The notes below the pieces were generated by a model. That model was not told where the DNA came from. It ran no database searches and was given only the letters and a program-made list of their open reading frames with translations. A stretch of 33,711 nucleotides of DNA from JAIMBK01 sp040755975. GTDB taxonomy: Bacteria; Bacillota; Desulfotomaculia; Desulfotomaculales; Nap2-2B. Made by a program: the position numbers and the translations under genes. Positions 15,236-23,744 of this stretch are shown here, piece by piece (positions within the stretch are counted from its first letter, which is position 1; each line of letters begins with the position of its first letter). The DNA lies in contig JBFLZY010000024.1 of the NCBI GenBank assembly GCA_040755975.1, positions 1-33,711 of the forward strand. The letters run 5' to 3'.

Positions 15236-15373
15236 GTCTACCATCTACACATATGTAATTCGACCAGTCTTTTCATTTTCCTGCCTGAATTTAGATTTTC
15301 AAAAACACGAAGAAAAATCCGGGGGCAAATAGATAAAGGCAAAGGCGGGTAATTGCCAATACAGATTGGAGAA

Positions 15374-15832
15374 TTAACGGGGGAGGCCCAGCTTTTCCAG
15401 GACGGTTTCTTCTTTTGCACGCATCACCCGTTGTTGCTCTACGGTCTGGTGGTCGTACCCCAGCAGGTGCAGGACGCCGTGGACAATCAAATAGGCGACT
15501 TCCCGCGCAAAAGAATGGCCGTATTCGGAACACTGCCTTTGCGCCGCCGGCAGGGAAACCACCACGTCGCCCAAAATCAATTCCTCTTCCTTCCCGGTCA
15601 GGGGCTCCTCTTCCAGCATGGCGAAAGACAGGACGTCCGTTGGGGAGTCGACCCCCCGGTACTGCCGGTTCAGGCGCCGGATGTAGTCGTCATCCACAAA
15701 AACAACGCTCACTTCCGCTTTCCCGGCGACTCCTTCGGCGACCAGCACTTTCCGCACAACCCTTTGCGCCAGAGCGGTTAAGTCTTCATCTACGGATAAT
15801 TGATCTTGCAGGTTGTTTACGTAAACCGGCAC
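15374..15832 (-). CDS. ybeY: Endoribonuclease YbeY (rRNA maturation)
   Basis: 152 residues, the usual size. The zinc site HGVLHLLGYDH is intact (H-x3-H-x5-H), and the preceding DVLSFAMLE and LGDVVVS segments are characteristic. YbeY processes 16S rRNA ends and takes part in ribosome quality control. The start is GTG 15832, with aaaggag about 11 bases upstream. It overlaps the end of pgpH by 47 bases, which is common in this operon. It ends the intact left part of the conserved cluster; dgkA and cdd, normally next, lie beyond the lactate unit. Confidence 0.95.
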   Translation of the reverse strand: MPVYVNNLQDQLSVDEDLTALAQRVVRKVLVAEGVAGKAEVSVVFVDDDYIRRLNRQYRGVDSPTDVLSFAMLEEEPLTGKEEELILGDVVVSLPAAQRQCSEYGHSFAREVAYLIVHGVLHLLGYDHQTVEQQRVMRAKEETVLEKLGLPR

Positions 15833-17969
15833 CTTTGACCTTTCTCCTTTCGATTTCTTTGCTCAAATCCGGGTATTCGATCCGGGCGTGAAAGATCCCG
15901 CTCAACACCTGTAAGAAGGCGGAAGCAATGGCGTCGAGGTCCTTCAAGGTAAGATCGCACTCGTCCAGCTGGCCGTCCATCAATTTGTCCTTGATGATTT
16001 TGCGCACCATGCCTTCCACCCGCCCCGGGGTGCGGTTCTGCAGGGAGCGGACGGCGGCCTCGACGGAATCAGCCAGCATGACCAGGGCGGCTTCCTTGGT
16101 TTTCGGCTTCGGCCCTTCGTAACGGAACTCTTCTTCGCTGACGGCAGCTTCGTTTTGCCCGTTTTCCAGGGCTTTGTGGTAAAAGTAGGTGCACAGGCTG
16201 CTGCCGTGGTGCTGCTCGATAATGTCGATAATCACCGGCGGCAGCTTATACTCCCTGGCCAGCTCCACTCCGTCTTTCACGTGCGCAGTGAGGATCAGCG
16301 TGCTTAAAGAAGGGGCGATTTTGTCGTGCGGATTGTCCTGGTTCAGCTGATTTTCAATAAAAAAGTAGGGTCTTTTCAGCTTGCCGATGTCGTGGTAATG
16401 CGCTCCTACCCGCGTCAACAGGCTTTCGGCGCCGATGGCCTCGGCGGCGGCCTCGGCCAGGTTGCCGACCACGATACTGTGGTGGTAGGTCCCCGGCGCC
16501 TCGGTCAGCAGGCGTTTTAAGAGGGGGTTGCCGGGGTGCGAAAGCTCCAGAAGGCGCACCGAGGAGGTGATCTTGAAGGTAGTTTCCAGGTAGGGGAGCA
16601 ACCCGATGGTCAGAATGGCCGAAAGAAATCCGTTGCCCACGCCGAAAAGAACGGCGGAAGCAATAATTAAGCCTACCGAAGAAGACTGGATTAATTCCAT
16701 GATCAAAATGGCGGTGATGTTGGCCAGGCCGGTGTAGACGCCGGCCCGGGCCAGGTCCCCGCGCTGGCTCAACCTGCTGACGGTATAAACGCCGGTAATG
16801 CCGCCCACCAGCCCGACGACGCCGAACCGGAGCTGGCCGTCGGTCATGAGCATCAACAAAAAGGACATGACGGCCACCACCAAAACCGCCAGGCGGGAAT
16901 CCAGCAAAATGGCGATCAGCATGCCCGCCGCGGCCATGGGCACCATGTAGCCGAAGAGAGCGCTCAACTCCGGCCACTGGGTAATATTGATGGCGATGAT
17001 GGCTTTGGCCACAACCATGACCACAACCACAATTATACCCAAAAGATAAAGATGGCCGGCATTTCTGTAAATCTCTTTATTTTGCTGGTAAAGATAAAAA
17101 AGCACGACCACCATGAGCAGAATCACCAGCAAACCGTTTCCGATTAAAACCCGCCAGGGGATGGGGGCCTGGGTCAGGCCCAGCGCTTCCAGCTTGGCCA
17201 TTTGCTCGGGCTTGACCACGTCGCCGGCCCGGACGATCTTCTCGTCCTTCCAGATGGTGACCTGCTGCGGAGGAACCGTCTGCATGGCCGCCTCTTTTAA
17301 AACGCGTGTTCTGTCGGCGTTAAAAAACGTGTTCGGGCGCAGGTAAGTTTTGATCAGATTGCGCCCCAACTCTTCGTAAGCCTTGTTAAAATGCCTGTCG
17401 CCCAGTCTGGTAAGGAGGTTTTCCCAGGTCTGGTCCAGGTTTTCCGGCGTCACGCCCTCCTTTGACTCCAGCGCCTGGGCAACCAGGCCGTTGACGCTTT
17501 GCTCCAGCAGTTGCAGCGTCCGGGGCGAAGGCTGGCTTAAAACGGCCAGCGTTTCCTCGGGCAGGGCAAAAGGCAGGAGCTGCCGCAGGCGGGCAATCCG
17601 GGCCTCCCGGTTGGCCTCGCTTTCTCCCTGCACCTCCCCGATTCCCGCGATCACCGCCGAAATATCCCGCTGGACGGCGCCGCTTACCTGGGTATCGCGG
17701 TCGTACTGATCTTCCACGCGGGCGGCGGCCTCCCGGCGCAATTCCTCGGTTTTCGCCCTGTCCTCAAAAGTAATGGTGCGCGGAGCGGGAATATCTACCG
17801 GCGAAACCTGGCCGACCTTGAGGTTGACCCGGTGAGGGACAAATTCGATCGAAAGCAACGCTGTAATCAGAATGAAAAAGAGGAAAGCGGCCAGCATGCG
17901 GCGCGTCTGGCGCTGCCTGATTAGAAAAGCAAGCGAACCTGCCACCCTGCTTTTAAGTGTGGCAAGCAT
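15786..17969 (-). CDS. pgpH: 7TM-HD cyclic-di-AMP phosphodiesterase (PgpH/YqfF)
   Basis: 727 residues. A single N-terminal membrane helix (about 26-45) precedes a large extracytoplasmic 7TMR-HDED domain (about 50-275). Seven membrane helices follow (about 280-475), then a cytoplasmic HD domain with YHHSIVVGNLAEAAA and GAHYHDIGKLKRP, containing the His and His-Asp metal ligands, and later IIEQHHGSSL. In Listeria and Bacillus the protein hydrolyses c-di-AMP and so sets turgor and potassium homeostasis. It lies between phoH and ybeY in the standard order. ATG 17969 is consistent with the basic N-terminal stretch before the first helix. Confidence 0.94.
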   Translation of the reverse strand: MLATLKSRVAGSLAFLIRQRQTRRMLAAFLFFILITALLSIEFVPHRVNLKVGQVSPVDIPAPRTITFEDRAKTEELRREAAARVEDQYDRDTQVSGAVQRDISAVIAGIGEVQGESEANREARIARLRQLLPFALPEETLAVLSQPSPRTLQLLEQSVNGLVAQALESKEGVTPENLDQTWENLLTRLGDRHFNKAYEELGRNLIKTYLRPNTFFNADRTRVLKEAAMQTVPPQQVTIWKDEKIVRAGDVVKPEQMAKLEALGLTQAPIPWRVLIGNGLLVILLMVVVLFYLYQQNKEIYRNAGHLYLLGIIVVVVMVVAKAIIAINITQWPELSALFGYMVPMAAAGMLIAILLDSRLAVLVVAVMSFLLMLMTDGQLRFGVVGLVGGITGVYTVSRLSQRGDLARAGVYTGLANITAILIMELIQSSSVGLIIASAVLFGVGNGFLSAILTIGLLPYLETTFKITSSVRLLELSHPGNPLLKRLLTEAPGTYHHSIVVGNLAEAAAEAIGAESLLTRVGAHYHDIGKLKRPYFFIENQLNQDNPHDKIAPSLSTLILTAHVKDGVELAREYKLPPVIIDIIEQHHGSSLCTYFYHKALENGQNEAAVSEEEFRYEGPKPKTKEAALVMLADSVEAAVRSLQNRTPGRVEGMVRKIIKDKLMDGQLDECDLTLKDLDAIASAFLQVLSGIFHARIEYPDLSKEIERRKVKGAGLRKQPARSIIRR

Positions 17970-18007
17970 TAAATCACTCCCTCAAAATATCTGGCACAAA
18001 GTTTCCC

Positions 18008-18072
18008 AGGCACAAAGGCACAAAGTAAATATTCCCGGTTGTCTATGCATTTCTCTTTGTGCCTTTGTGCCT
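18008..18072. repeat. 18-bp perfect inverted repeat with 29-base loop (pgpH/phoH gap)
   Basis: The left arm aggcacaaaggcacaaag is at 18008-18025 and its exact complement at 18055-18072. Each arm is an internal near-repeat of ggcacaaa. It fills most of the 122-base space between phoH and pgpH. No T tract follows, so a terminator is unlikely; it may be a dispersed intergenic repeat. Confidence 0.6.
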
Positions 18073-18091
18073 TAAGTGCCTTAGTGCCTCT

Positions 18092-19051
18092 CTACTGCTG
18101 TCCTTCGTCGTAGGCTTTAATAATGTCTGCAACCAGCGGGTGGCGGACGATGTCCTCGCCCGTCAGGTAATGAAAGGCGATTCCTTCGATCCGGGAGAGA
18201 ATCTTTTGGGCGTGCACCAGCCCCGAAACCTGTCCTTTCGGCAGGTCGATCTGCGTTATGTCCCCGGTGATTACGGCCTTCGAGCCAAAACCCAGGCGGG
18301 TCAAGAACATCTTCATTTGTTCACAGGTAGTATTTTGCGCCTCGTCTAAAATTATAAAGGCGTTTTCCAGGGTTCTTCCCCGCATGTAGGCCAGGGGAGC
18401 GATTTCGATCACGTTTCTTTCCAGGTATTTTTGAGTGTTTTCCACCCCCAGGACATCGTAGAGGCTGTCGTAAAGCGGCCTTAAGTAAGGATCGACCTTC
18501 TCCTGCAGGTCCCCCGGCAAAAAGCCCAACTTCTCACCGGCCTCCACCGCCGGGCGCGTCAGCACCAGCCGGCTGACCTGCTTACTGCGCAGGGCGCCGA
18601 TGGCCATGACCACCGCCAGATAGGTTTTCCCCGTCCCTGCCGGGCCGATGGCAAAAACAACGTCGTGCTCGCGAATGGCTTTGATGTACTCCCGCTGGCC
18701 AAGGGTTTTCGGCTTGATCTGTTTGCCCCTGGCGGTCACCAGGGTCAGGTCCTGGGCAAGGCTGGAGAGCGCGCCCGGCAGCCCCGCGCGGACTATCTTG
18801 ATGGCGTAGTTGACTTCCTGCGGGGTCAACCGGTTTCCCGCCCGGTAAAAATCCTGCAGCTGGTTAAACACTTCCCGGGCCTGTTCGGTTTGCTCGGGCG
18901 GACCCAGAATAATCAGCTCTTCCCCCCTGGCAAGCACGCGTACGCCCAGCATGCGTTCGATCAGCGAAAGATGCTCGTCGTGGCGGCCGAAGATCTCCGC
19001 GGCCGCGTTGATATTATCCAGAATTACCCTGGCCTCAGCGTTTTCTCCCAA
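18092..19051 (-). CDS. phoH: PhoH-family ATPase (PhoH-like)
   Basis: 319 residues. The P-loop GPAGTGKT lies at residues 136-143 and the Walker B region reads AFIILDEAQNTT. The conserved GLPGALS and ITGDITQIDLP segments are also present. An N-terminal KH-like region (about 1-110) suits RNA binding. The cellular role in Firmicutes is not firmly settled; association with ybeY points to RNA metabolism. It stands between yqfD and pgpH, the standard order. ATG 19051 is well placed for the family length. Confidence 0.93.
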   Translation of the reverse strand: MGENAEARVILDNINAAAEIFGRHDEHLSLIERMLGVRVLARGEELIILGPPEQTEQAREVFNQLQDFYRAGNRLTPQEVNYAIKIVRAGLPGALSSLAQDLTLVTARGKQIKPKTLGQREYIKAIREHDVVFAIGPAGTGKTYLAVVMAIGALRSKQVSRLVLTRPAVEAGEKLGFLPGDLQEKVDPYLRPLYDSLYDVLGVENTQKYLERNVIEIAPLAYMRGRTLENAFIILDEAQNTTCEQMKMFLTRLGFGSKAVITGDITQIDLPKGQVSGLVHAQKILSRIEGIAFHYLTGEDIVRHPLVADIIKAYDEGQQ

Positions 19052-19083
19052 AGTATCCCTCCCGTTTTAGCCGTAGGTCGTCA

Positions 19084-19104
19084 GAAGTCGGAAGTCGGAA
19101 GTCG
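19084..19104. repeat. Short tandem repeat (gaagtcg x3)
   Basis: Three copies of the 7-mer gaagtcg stand head to tail in the phoH/yqfD gap. The unit is of the kind scattered between genes in this group of genomes; no function is evident. Confidence 0.6.
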
Positions 19105-19151
19105 GAAAATGATTAATATTTAAACCACAAATTTTTGCAACTATTTGCTAT

Positions 19152-20411
19152 CTATTTAATCGAAAAGGGTTTATTGACTCCTATGTCCTCCAAAGTTTCC
19201 AGGTAAGCCCGGACCCGCACCACGTTCTCGGGCTGGTTGACAACCAGTTCTTCGACCCTTTCTCTTAATATTATAGCACTTTTGGGCACCCTTTGCTTCG
19301 CCCTCGCCAGGGCCTTTTCTTTGGCCAGCCGGCAGGCCTGTTCCTTGCTCCTGGTCAGCGTATAATCCTGCAGTTCCCGGTATTTTAACGTTATAAGTTC
19401 GACGTCGGGAGTAAGATTCCTCCATGCGGGAATCTTTTTCGGAAAACCCTCTTCCGTATACAAAGCAAAAGGAATTTTTGCCGGCCCTTTTAAAATTATT
19501 TCCCTGTCGCCAATTTTCATACAAAGTCTGGTAACAACCCGCCCGGTGTACCGCCTGCCCTTCTCCACCAGCTCCGCTTCGCCGTATTCCTCGCACCAGA
19601 CCCGCGCCCGGACAATTCCCCTGGCGGCAACGTAAACAGGTTCCCCGGCCGGCCCGGCTTCCTTTTGCTCCTTTTGCTCCCCTTGCTCGCCTTCTTTGGG
19701 CGGGGCGGCGGTTTCCGGAGGCGGCACAATCCCCGAAATGAGCACCTGCCCCGGGACCACCGTGTCCCCTTCTTTTACCGCCGGGTGCCCTTTGAGCACC
19801 AGGACGTCCTCGACCAGACCGGCTTTGGCGGCCACCACGTGGGACGGCCCGGCCTGCTTTTCTTCCGCCAGGGTCTTTTCAACCACCTTGATGTCCGCTC
19901 TTGTCCCCTTAATGTAGAGACCGACCCACGACAGAGCGGGCAGCTGTTCCTGGATGCTTTTTTCGATCGCCCCCACGTTCACCAGCCGCCTGGGTGTACC
20001 GCGCTCCAGGCCCGCTCTGGCCGCTGCTTTTATTATATCACTGTCAGCCACCCGCCGGTTGCCGCTGACCTCGATAAACCATACAAAAGAACTTAAAAAA
20101 TAAAGCGCCAGCAAAAAAAATACGCCGCCGGCGGTCAGGGCCTTGCGCCTGCTCAGCCGGGCCAGCAGAAAAGGCAGGCCCTCCCGGCCGTAAATCTCAA
20201 AGCGGCAGCCGGTTTTGCGGGCAATGTGCTTAAATGGTCTCACCGCGCTCAACCTGATTTTTAAAAGAACCCGGTCTTCCGCCGGCATCCTGACGTCCCA
20301 GATAAAAATTCCCCGGCCGGCCGCCAGGTTGATAAACTTTTCGGGGGCGTCGGTGTGGACGAGGAGCGTTACGCAGCCCGTCAGGTAATTGAGCAAGCGG
20401 AGAACAAACAT
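19152..20411 (-). CDS. yqfD: Sporulation protein YqfD
   Basis: 419 residues. The N-terminal cytoplasmic part has the family's VRMPAEDRVLLKIRLSAV region. One membrane helix (about 88-108, FFLLALYFLSSFVWFIEVSG) follows, and then an extracytoplasmic domain with NRRVADSDIIKAA and a long C-terminal region. YqfD is made in the mother cell under sigma-E in Bacillus and is needed for sporulation. It starts three bases after yqfC. An Lys/Glu-rich insertion (about 238-258, KEGEQGEQKEQKEAG) is a low-complexity linker, perhaps species-specific. Its presence is the best evidence that the organism forms endospores. Confidence 0.92.
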   Translation of the reverse strand: MFVLRLLNYLTGCVTLLVHTDAPEKFINLAAGRGIFIWDVRMPAEDRVLLKIRLSAVRPFKHIARKTGCRFEIYGREGLPFLLARLSRRKALTAGGVFFLLALYFLSSFVWFIEVSGNRRVADSDIIKAAARAGLERGTPRRLVNVGAIEKSIQEQLPALSWVGLYIKGTRADIKVVEKTLAEEKQAGPSHVVAAKAGLVEDVLVLKGHPAVKEGDTVVPGQVLISGIVPPPETAAPPKEGEQGEQKEQKEAGPAGEPVYVAARGIVRARVWCEEYGEAELVEKGRRYTGRVVTRLCMKIGDREIILKGPAKIPFALYTEEGFPKKIPAWRNLTPDVELITLKYRELQDYTLTRSKEQACRLAKEKALARAKQRVPKSAIILRERVEELVVNQPENVVRVRAYLETLEDIGVNKPFSIK

Positions 20412-20414
20412 GCT

Positions 20415-20705
20415 TTATTCGTCGCCTCCATAGGCAATGCTCTTGATCTGACCCTCCACCCAGATTTCTTCCGGAAGAACGCTGCGGAGCCGGAGGTCCT
20501 TGCCCTTGATAATTAACTCTCCTTCCGAAATGTTGATATGAATCGCTTCGGAGCTGAACTTTAAGATGCCGCGGTGATTTTCCACGATTAACTGGAGGCC
20601 GCCCACCAGGACAACTTTGGGCAAGTCCAAAATGATCTCCCCGGGAAGCTCCAAAAACTCGGACATCTGCCGTTTCAGGCGCTTTGAAAGATCCTTCCAG
20701 GTCAT
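20415..20705 (-). CDS. yqfC: Sporulation protein YqfC
   Basis: 96 residues. Shows the YqfC pattern: helical MTWKDLSKRLKRQ, then ELPGEIILDLPKVVLVGG, then VENHRGILKFSSE and IKGKDLRLRSVLPEEIWVEG. Function is unknown beyond its place in the sigma-E sporulation regulon of Bacillus. ATG 20705 follows aggaggg on the minus strand; the longer frame to 20750 has no ribosome site. It is first in the yqfC-yqfD-phoH-pgpH-ybeY run, and the stretch upstream on the minus strand must hold its promoter. Confidence 0.9.
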   Translation of the reverse strand: MTWKDLSKRLKRQMSEFLELPGEIILDLPKVVLVGGLQLIVENHRGILKFSSEAIHINISEGELIIKGKDLRLRSVLPEEIWVEGQIKSIAYGGDE

Positions 20706-20864
20706 TTTCCCCCTCCTGGCGGGAACATCCCCCGCGGGTCCCGCCGGCAATCCGGCAGCAAGCCTTTTCTAGCCACAATATATGCAGGAAATAACGGCTA
20801 AATTACTAACATCTGGTAAAATAAAGCGGCAGATTAAATGGGGAATAATAAGTTTTCTTTTTTA

Positions 20865-20893
20865 TTGAATTGCCGCCAATAAAATTATTTAAT
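20865..20893 (+). promoter_or_regulatory. Candidate promoter of selD
   Basis: TTGAAT (20865-20870) and TTTAAT (20888-20893) are 17 bases apart. An overlapping alternative is TTGCCG (20870-20875) with TTATCT (20893-20898). Both are moderate matches, about 125 bases before the start codon. Confidence 0.35.
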
Positions 20894-21005
20894 TATCTGG
20901 ATAAAACTATTCAATAAAAGCGTGAAATTGGGGTAATATTAGAGGTAGATCCGAACACTTCGCGTTCTTTTGCTTTCGTTCTTTGCGCAGTCTATTTTTA
21001 TGCCT

Positions 21006-21014
21006 GAGGAGGGG
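21006..21014 (+). promoter_or_regulatory. Shine-Dalgarno site that fixes the true selD start
   Basis: gaggagggg stands six bases before ATG 21021. It serves the start upstream of the in-frame TGA and not the GTG at 21075, which has no ribosome site. Confidence 0.75.
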
Positions 21015-21020
21015 CTCGAA

Positions 21021-22067
21021 ATGCCCGGCGTGCGCCTTACGCAACTGAGCAAAACTTCCGGGTGAGCGGCGAAAGTGGGGCCGGCCGCCCTGTCGCAGGT
21101 TCTGCGGCAATTACCCGTAACTCAGGATCCCAACCTGCTGGTCGGGCTGCATACCGCTGACGACGCAGCGGTTTACAAAATTTCCGGGGAAACGGCCGTA
21201 ATTCAGACGTTGGATTTCTTTACGCCGATCGTAGACGACCCCTACGTCTTCGGCCAGATCGCCGCGGCCAACGCCTTGAGCGACGTTTACGCCATGGGCG
21301 GCCGCCCTTTGCTGGCGCTGAACATCGTCTGCTTTCCCAACTGTCTGTCGCTAGACGTGCTGGGGGAGATCTTGAAGGGCGGCGCCCAAAAAGTCGGCGA
21401 GGCCGGGGCAATCATCGCCGGCGGGCACACGGTGCAGGACGACGAGCCGAAATACGGGCTGGCTGTGGTCGGGCTGGCCCGTCCGGAAGAAATAGTCACC
21501 AACGCCGGCGCCCGCCCGGGGGACCTGCTCGTTCTCACCAAGCCGCTGGGGACGGGCATCATCGCGACGGCCTTAAAGGCGGAAATGGCCCCCCCGGAAG
21601 CGTACGCGGCGGCGGTGAACACGATGGCCGCCTTAAACGCCGGGGCTTCCCTGGCCATGAAGGAGGCGGGCGCCGGCGCCTGCACGGATATCACGGGCTT
21701 CGGCCTGCTGGGCCACGCCGCCGAAATGGCCCGGGCCAGCGGGGTAAGCTTAACTTTGCGCCTGGCCGAAATCCCCCTGCTGCCCCGGGCAGCGGAACTG
21801 GCGGCCACGGGCCTGATCCCGGCCGGGGCTTACCACAACCGCGACTTTTTAAGTGCAGAGGTTGTTTTCGACCCGGACATCCCCCCGGAGCACAGGGCCG
21901 TCTTGTTCGACCCGCAGACTTCCGGCGGCCTGCTGATCGCCATCGCCGAAGAAAAGGCGGACGCGCTGCTCCGGAGCCTGAGCGAAAAGGGAGTCCTTGA
22001 TGCGCGGGTGATCGGCCGGGCGACAGAAGAAAACAGAACGCTGATCAGGGTAGAGGGAAGGGGATAA
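21021..22067 (+). CDS. selD: Selenide, water dikinase SelD containing selenocysteine
   Basis: 348 residues when the TGA at 21063-21065 is read as selenocysteine (residue 15). SelD makes selenophosphate from selenide and ATP for Sec-tRNA and selenouridine synthesis. The N-terminus reads VRLTQLSKTSG-U-AAK, aligning with E. coli RLTQYSHGAGCGCK, so U15 takes the place of catalytic Cys17 and K18 that of Lys20. Downstream are QDPNLLVG, DDAAVY, DFFTPIVDDPY, AMGGRP, GGHTVQDDEPKYGLAV, DITGFGLLGHAAEMA and DPQTSGGL, all conserved. A caller that treats TGA as stop would begin at GTG 21075 and lose the active site. A SECIS-like hairpin follows the TGA. The next gene, six bases on, is a YedF/TusA-like protein. 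Confidence 0.93.
21092..21108 (+). promoter_or_regulatory. Bacterial SECIS element in selD
   Basis: GTCGCAG (21092-21098) pairs with CTGCGGC (21102-21108), a seven-pair stem with one G-T pair, around the loop GTT. The loop begins 33 bases after the TGA, and its first base is the G expected for SelB recognition. Bacterial SECIS apical loops lie roughly 16-37 bases after the Sec codon, so the distance fits. Confidence 0.7.
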
Positions 22068-22073
22068 CTTCAC

Positions 22074-22224
22074 ATGGCGCACAAAGAACTCAACTGCAAA
22101 GGCCTGGCCTGCCCGCAGCCGGTGCTGGAAACGAAAAAGGCCTTAGCGGAACTGCCGGAGGGGGCCAGCCTGACCGTCATCGTGGACAACCCGGCGGCCA
22201 GGGAAAACGTAACCCTTTTTGCCA
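22074..22224 (+). CDS. YedF/TusA-like sulfur/selenium carrier protein (3' part lost in gap)
   Basis: The 50 codons before the gap read MAHKELNCKGLACPQPVLET and on to VIVDNPAARENVTLFA. This is the TusA/SirA fold with the conserved C-P-x-P motif (here ACPQPV). Fused or linked forms named YedF accompany selD in many selenium-using bacteria and are thought to handle sulfur or selenium donors. It starts six bases after the selD stop, so the two are one operon. The rest of the gene, and any following sel genes, are hidden by the N run. Confidence 0.8.
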
Positions 22225-22324
22225 NNNNNNNNNNNNNNNNNNNNNNNNNNNNNNNNNNNNNNNNNNNNNNNNNNNNNNNNNNNNNNNNNNNNNNNNNNNN
22301 NNNNNNNNNNNNNNNNNNNNNNNN
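22225..22324. other. Assembly gap (100 N)
   Basis: Exactly 100 unknown bases, the conventional mark for a gap of unspecified size. Both flanking genes are cut mid-frame by it. Confidence 0.99.
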
Positions 22325-23595
22325 CCTTCTCCGGACGGTTCGTAAAAAACCGCCCCTTCCAGGCCGTCCGGCAGGTATTGCTGCCTCACCCAATGGCCGG
22401 GGTAATCGTGCGGGTACTTGTAGCCTTTCCCGTGGCCCAGGGCGGCCGCCCCTTTGTAGCCGGCGTCCCTTAAATGGGCAGGCACGGGATTGGCCCGCTG
22501 TTTTTCCACCGCCTCCATCGCCCGGTTAATCCCCGTGAGCACGGAGTTGCTTTTCGGGGCGAGCGCTACGTAAAGGGCGGCTTCGGCCAGCACGATCCGG
22601 GCTTCCGGCCAGCCGACGCGCTCTACCGCCTGGGCGGCGGCGGTGGCCACCACCAGCGCCTGGGGATCGGCCAGGCCGACGTCTTCGGCGGCGTGAATCA
22701 TGATGCGCCGCGCGATAAACTCCACCGGTTCACCGGCGTAAATCAGGCGGGCCAGCCAGTAAAGCGCGGCCTGCGGATCGGAGCCCCGCATGCTCTTGAT
22801 AAAGGCGGAAACAACGTCGTAATGCTCGTCCGCCTTGTCGTAACTCAAAACCCGCCGCTGGCACGCTTCTTCGGCAACGGCGAGGGTGACTTTCCTTTTG
22901 CCCGTCCCGTCCGGAGGAGTGGTCAACACGGCAAACTCCAGGTAATTCAGGGCGGCGCGCGCGTCTCCGTTCGCCACCCGGGCGATGTGCCGGGCGGCCG
23001 CCGGCTCCAGCTCCACCACGTAGCTTCCCAAGCCGCGCTCCCGGTCTTTCAAGGCGCGCCCGATGATCCTCAAGACGGCCTCTTCCGTCAGCGGTTCAAA
23101 ACGATAGAGCCGGGAACGGCTCAAAAGCGGGCGATTTACAGAAAACATCGGGTTTTCGGTGGTTGAGCCGATCAAAGTAAGCAAGCCGCTTTCCACCGCC
23201 GGCAAGAGGGCGTCCTGTTGCGCCTTGTTGAAGCGGTGGATTTCGTCAATAAATAAGACGGTCCTCTGCCGGTAATAGGCCCGCCTTTCCCGGGCCTCCT
23301 CAATGACCCGGCGCAGATCGGCCACCCCGGCCAAAACGGCGCTCAACGTAACGAAATGAGCCCTGGTCAGCCCGGCGATGAGCAGAGCCAGGGTGGTTTT
23401 ACCCGTGCCGGGCGGTCCGTAGAAAATGAGCGATTGCAAATTATCGGCCTCGATGCTCCGGCGTAAGAGCGCGCCCTGGCCCACCAGCGCCCCCTGCTCC
23501 TCAAATTCTTCCCAGCTGCGCGGGCGCATCCGGTCGGCCAGGGGAGCTTCCTTTTTCAGGCCCTCCTCAAAAGCCTGCTGAAAAAGATCACTCAT
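22325..23595 (-). CDS. rarA: Replication-associated recombination protein RarA (MgsA), 3' end missing
   Basis: 423 residues remain; about 20 C-terminal residues fall in the gap. It is an AAA+ ATPase related to clamp loaders that acts at stalled forks. Walker A GPPGTGKT lies at residues 60-67, Walker B is LFIDEIHRFNKAQQDALLP, sensor 1 is IGSTTENPMFSVN, and the C-terminal tetramerisation region shows HAAEDVGLADPQAL, ALYVALAPKSNS and YKYPHDYPGHWVRQQYLP. ATG 23595 has aaggtgat upstream; the longer frame to 23664 lacks family similarity. It converges on the selenium operon across the gap. Confidence 0.94.
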
Positions 23596-23716
23596 TGCGA
23601 TCACCTTCTTAAAAATAAGCTTACCGCAAAGAAGCAAAAGACGCAAAGATTTTTTAAAATTCAATAATCAACTGGCGAAAACCGCCTGCCGAACGGAGAC
23701 AACCAGTCAATTATAA

Positions 23717-23744
23717 AAAGCCGGTTATCAGCTTAACCGGCTTT
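23717..23744 (-). terminator. Terminator overlapping the end of the small winged-helix gene
   Basis: aaagccggtta/taaccggcttt forms an 11-pair stem with a six-base loop; on the minus strand it is followed by tttataatt. The upstream arm includes the last codons and the stop of the 23733-24008 gene. Confidence 0.8.

Larger units (their letters stand above)
20706..21020. other. Divergent intergenic region yqfC / selD
   Basis: About 315 A/T-rich bases between divergent genes with no supportable coding sequence. It must carry the promoters of both units. A plus-strand candidate is listed separately. On the minus strand CATATATT resembles a sigma-E -10 box, but no convincing -35 lies at the right distance. 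Confidence 0.6.

Noticed and set aside
20761..20880. Sigma-E promoter for yqfC
   Set aside because: CATATATT resembles the -10 box, but no acceptable -35 element lies 12-14 bases upstream, so it is not listed as a promoter.
21000..21002. ATG 21000 as the selD start
   Set aside because: It is in frame, but no Shine-Dalgarno site precedes it and the added residues are not typical of SelD; ATG 21021 is better.
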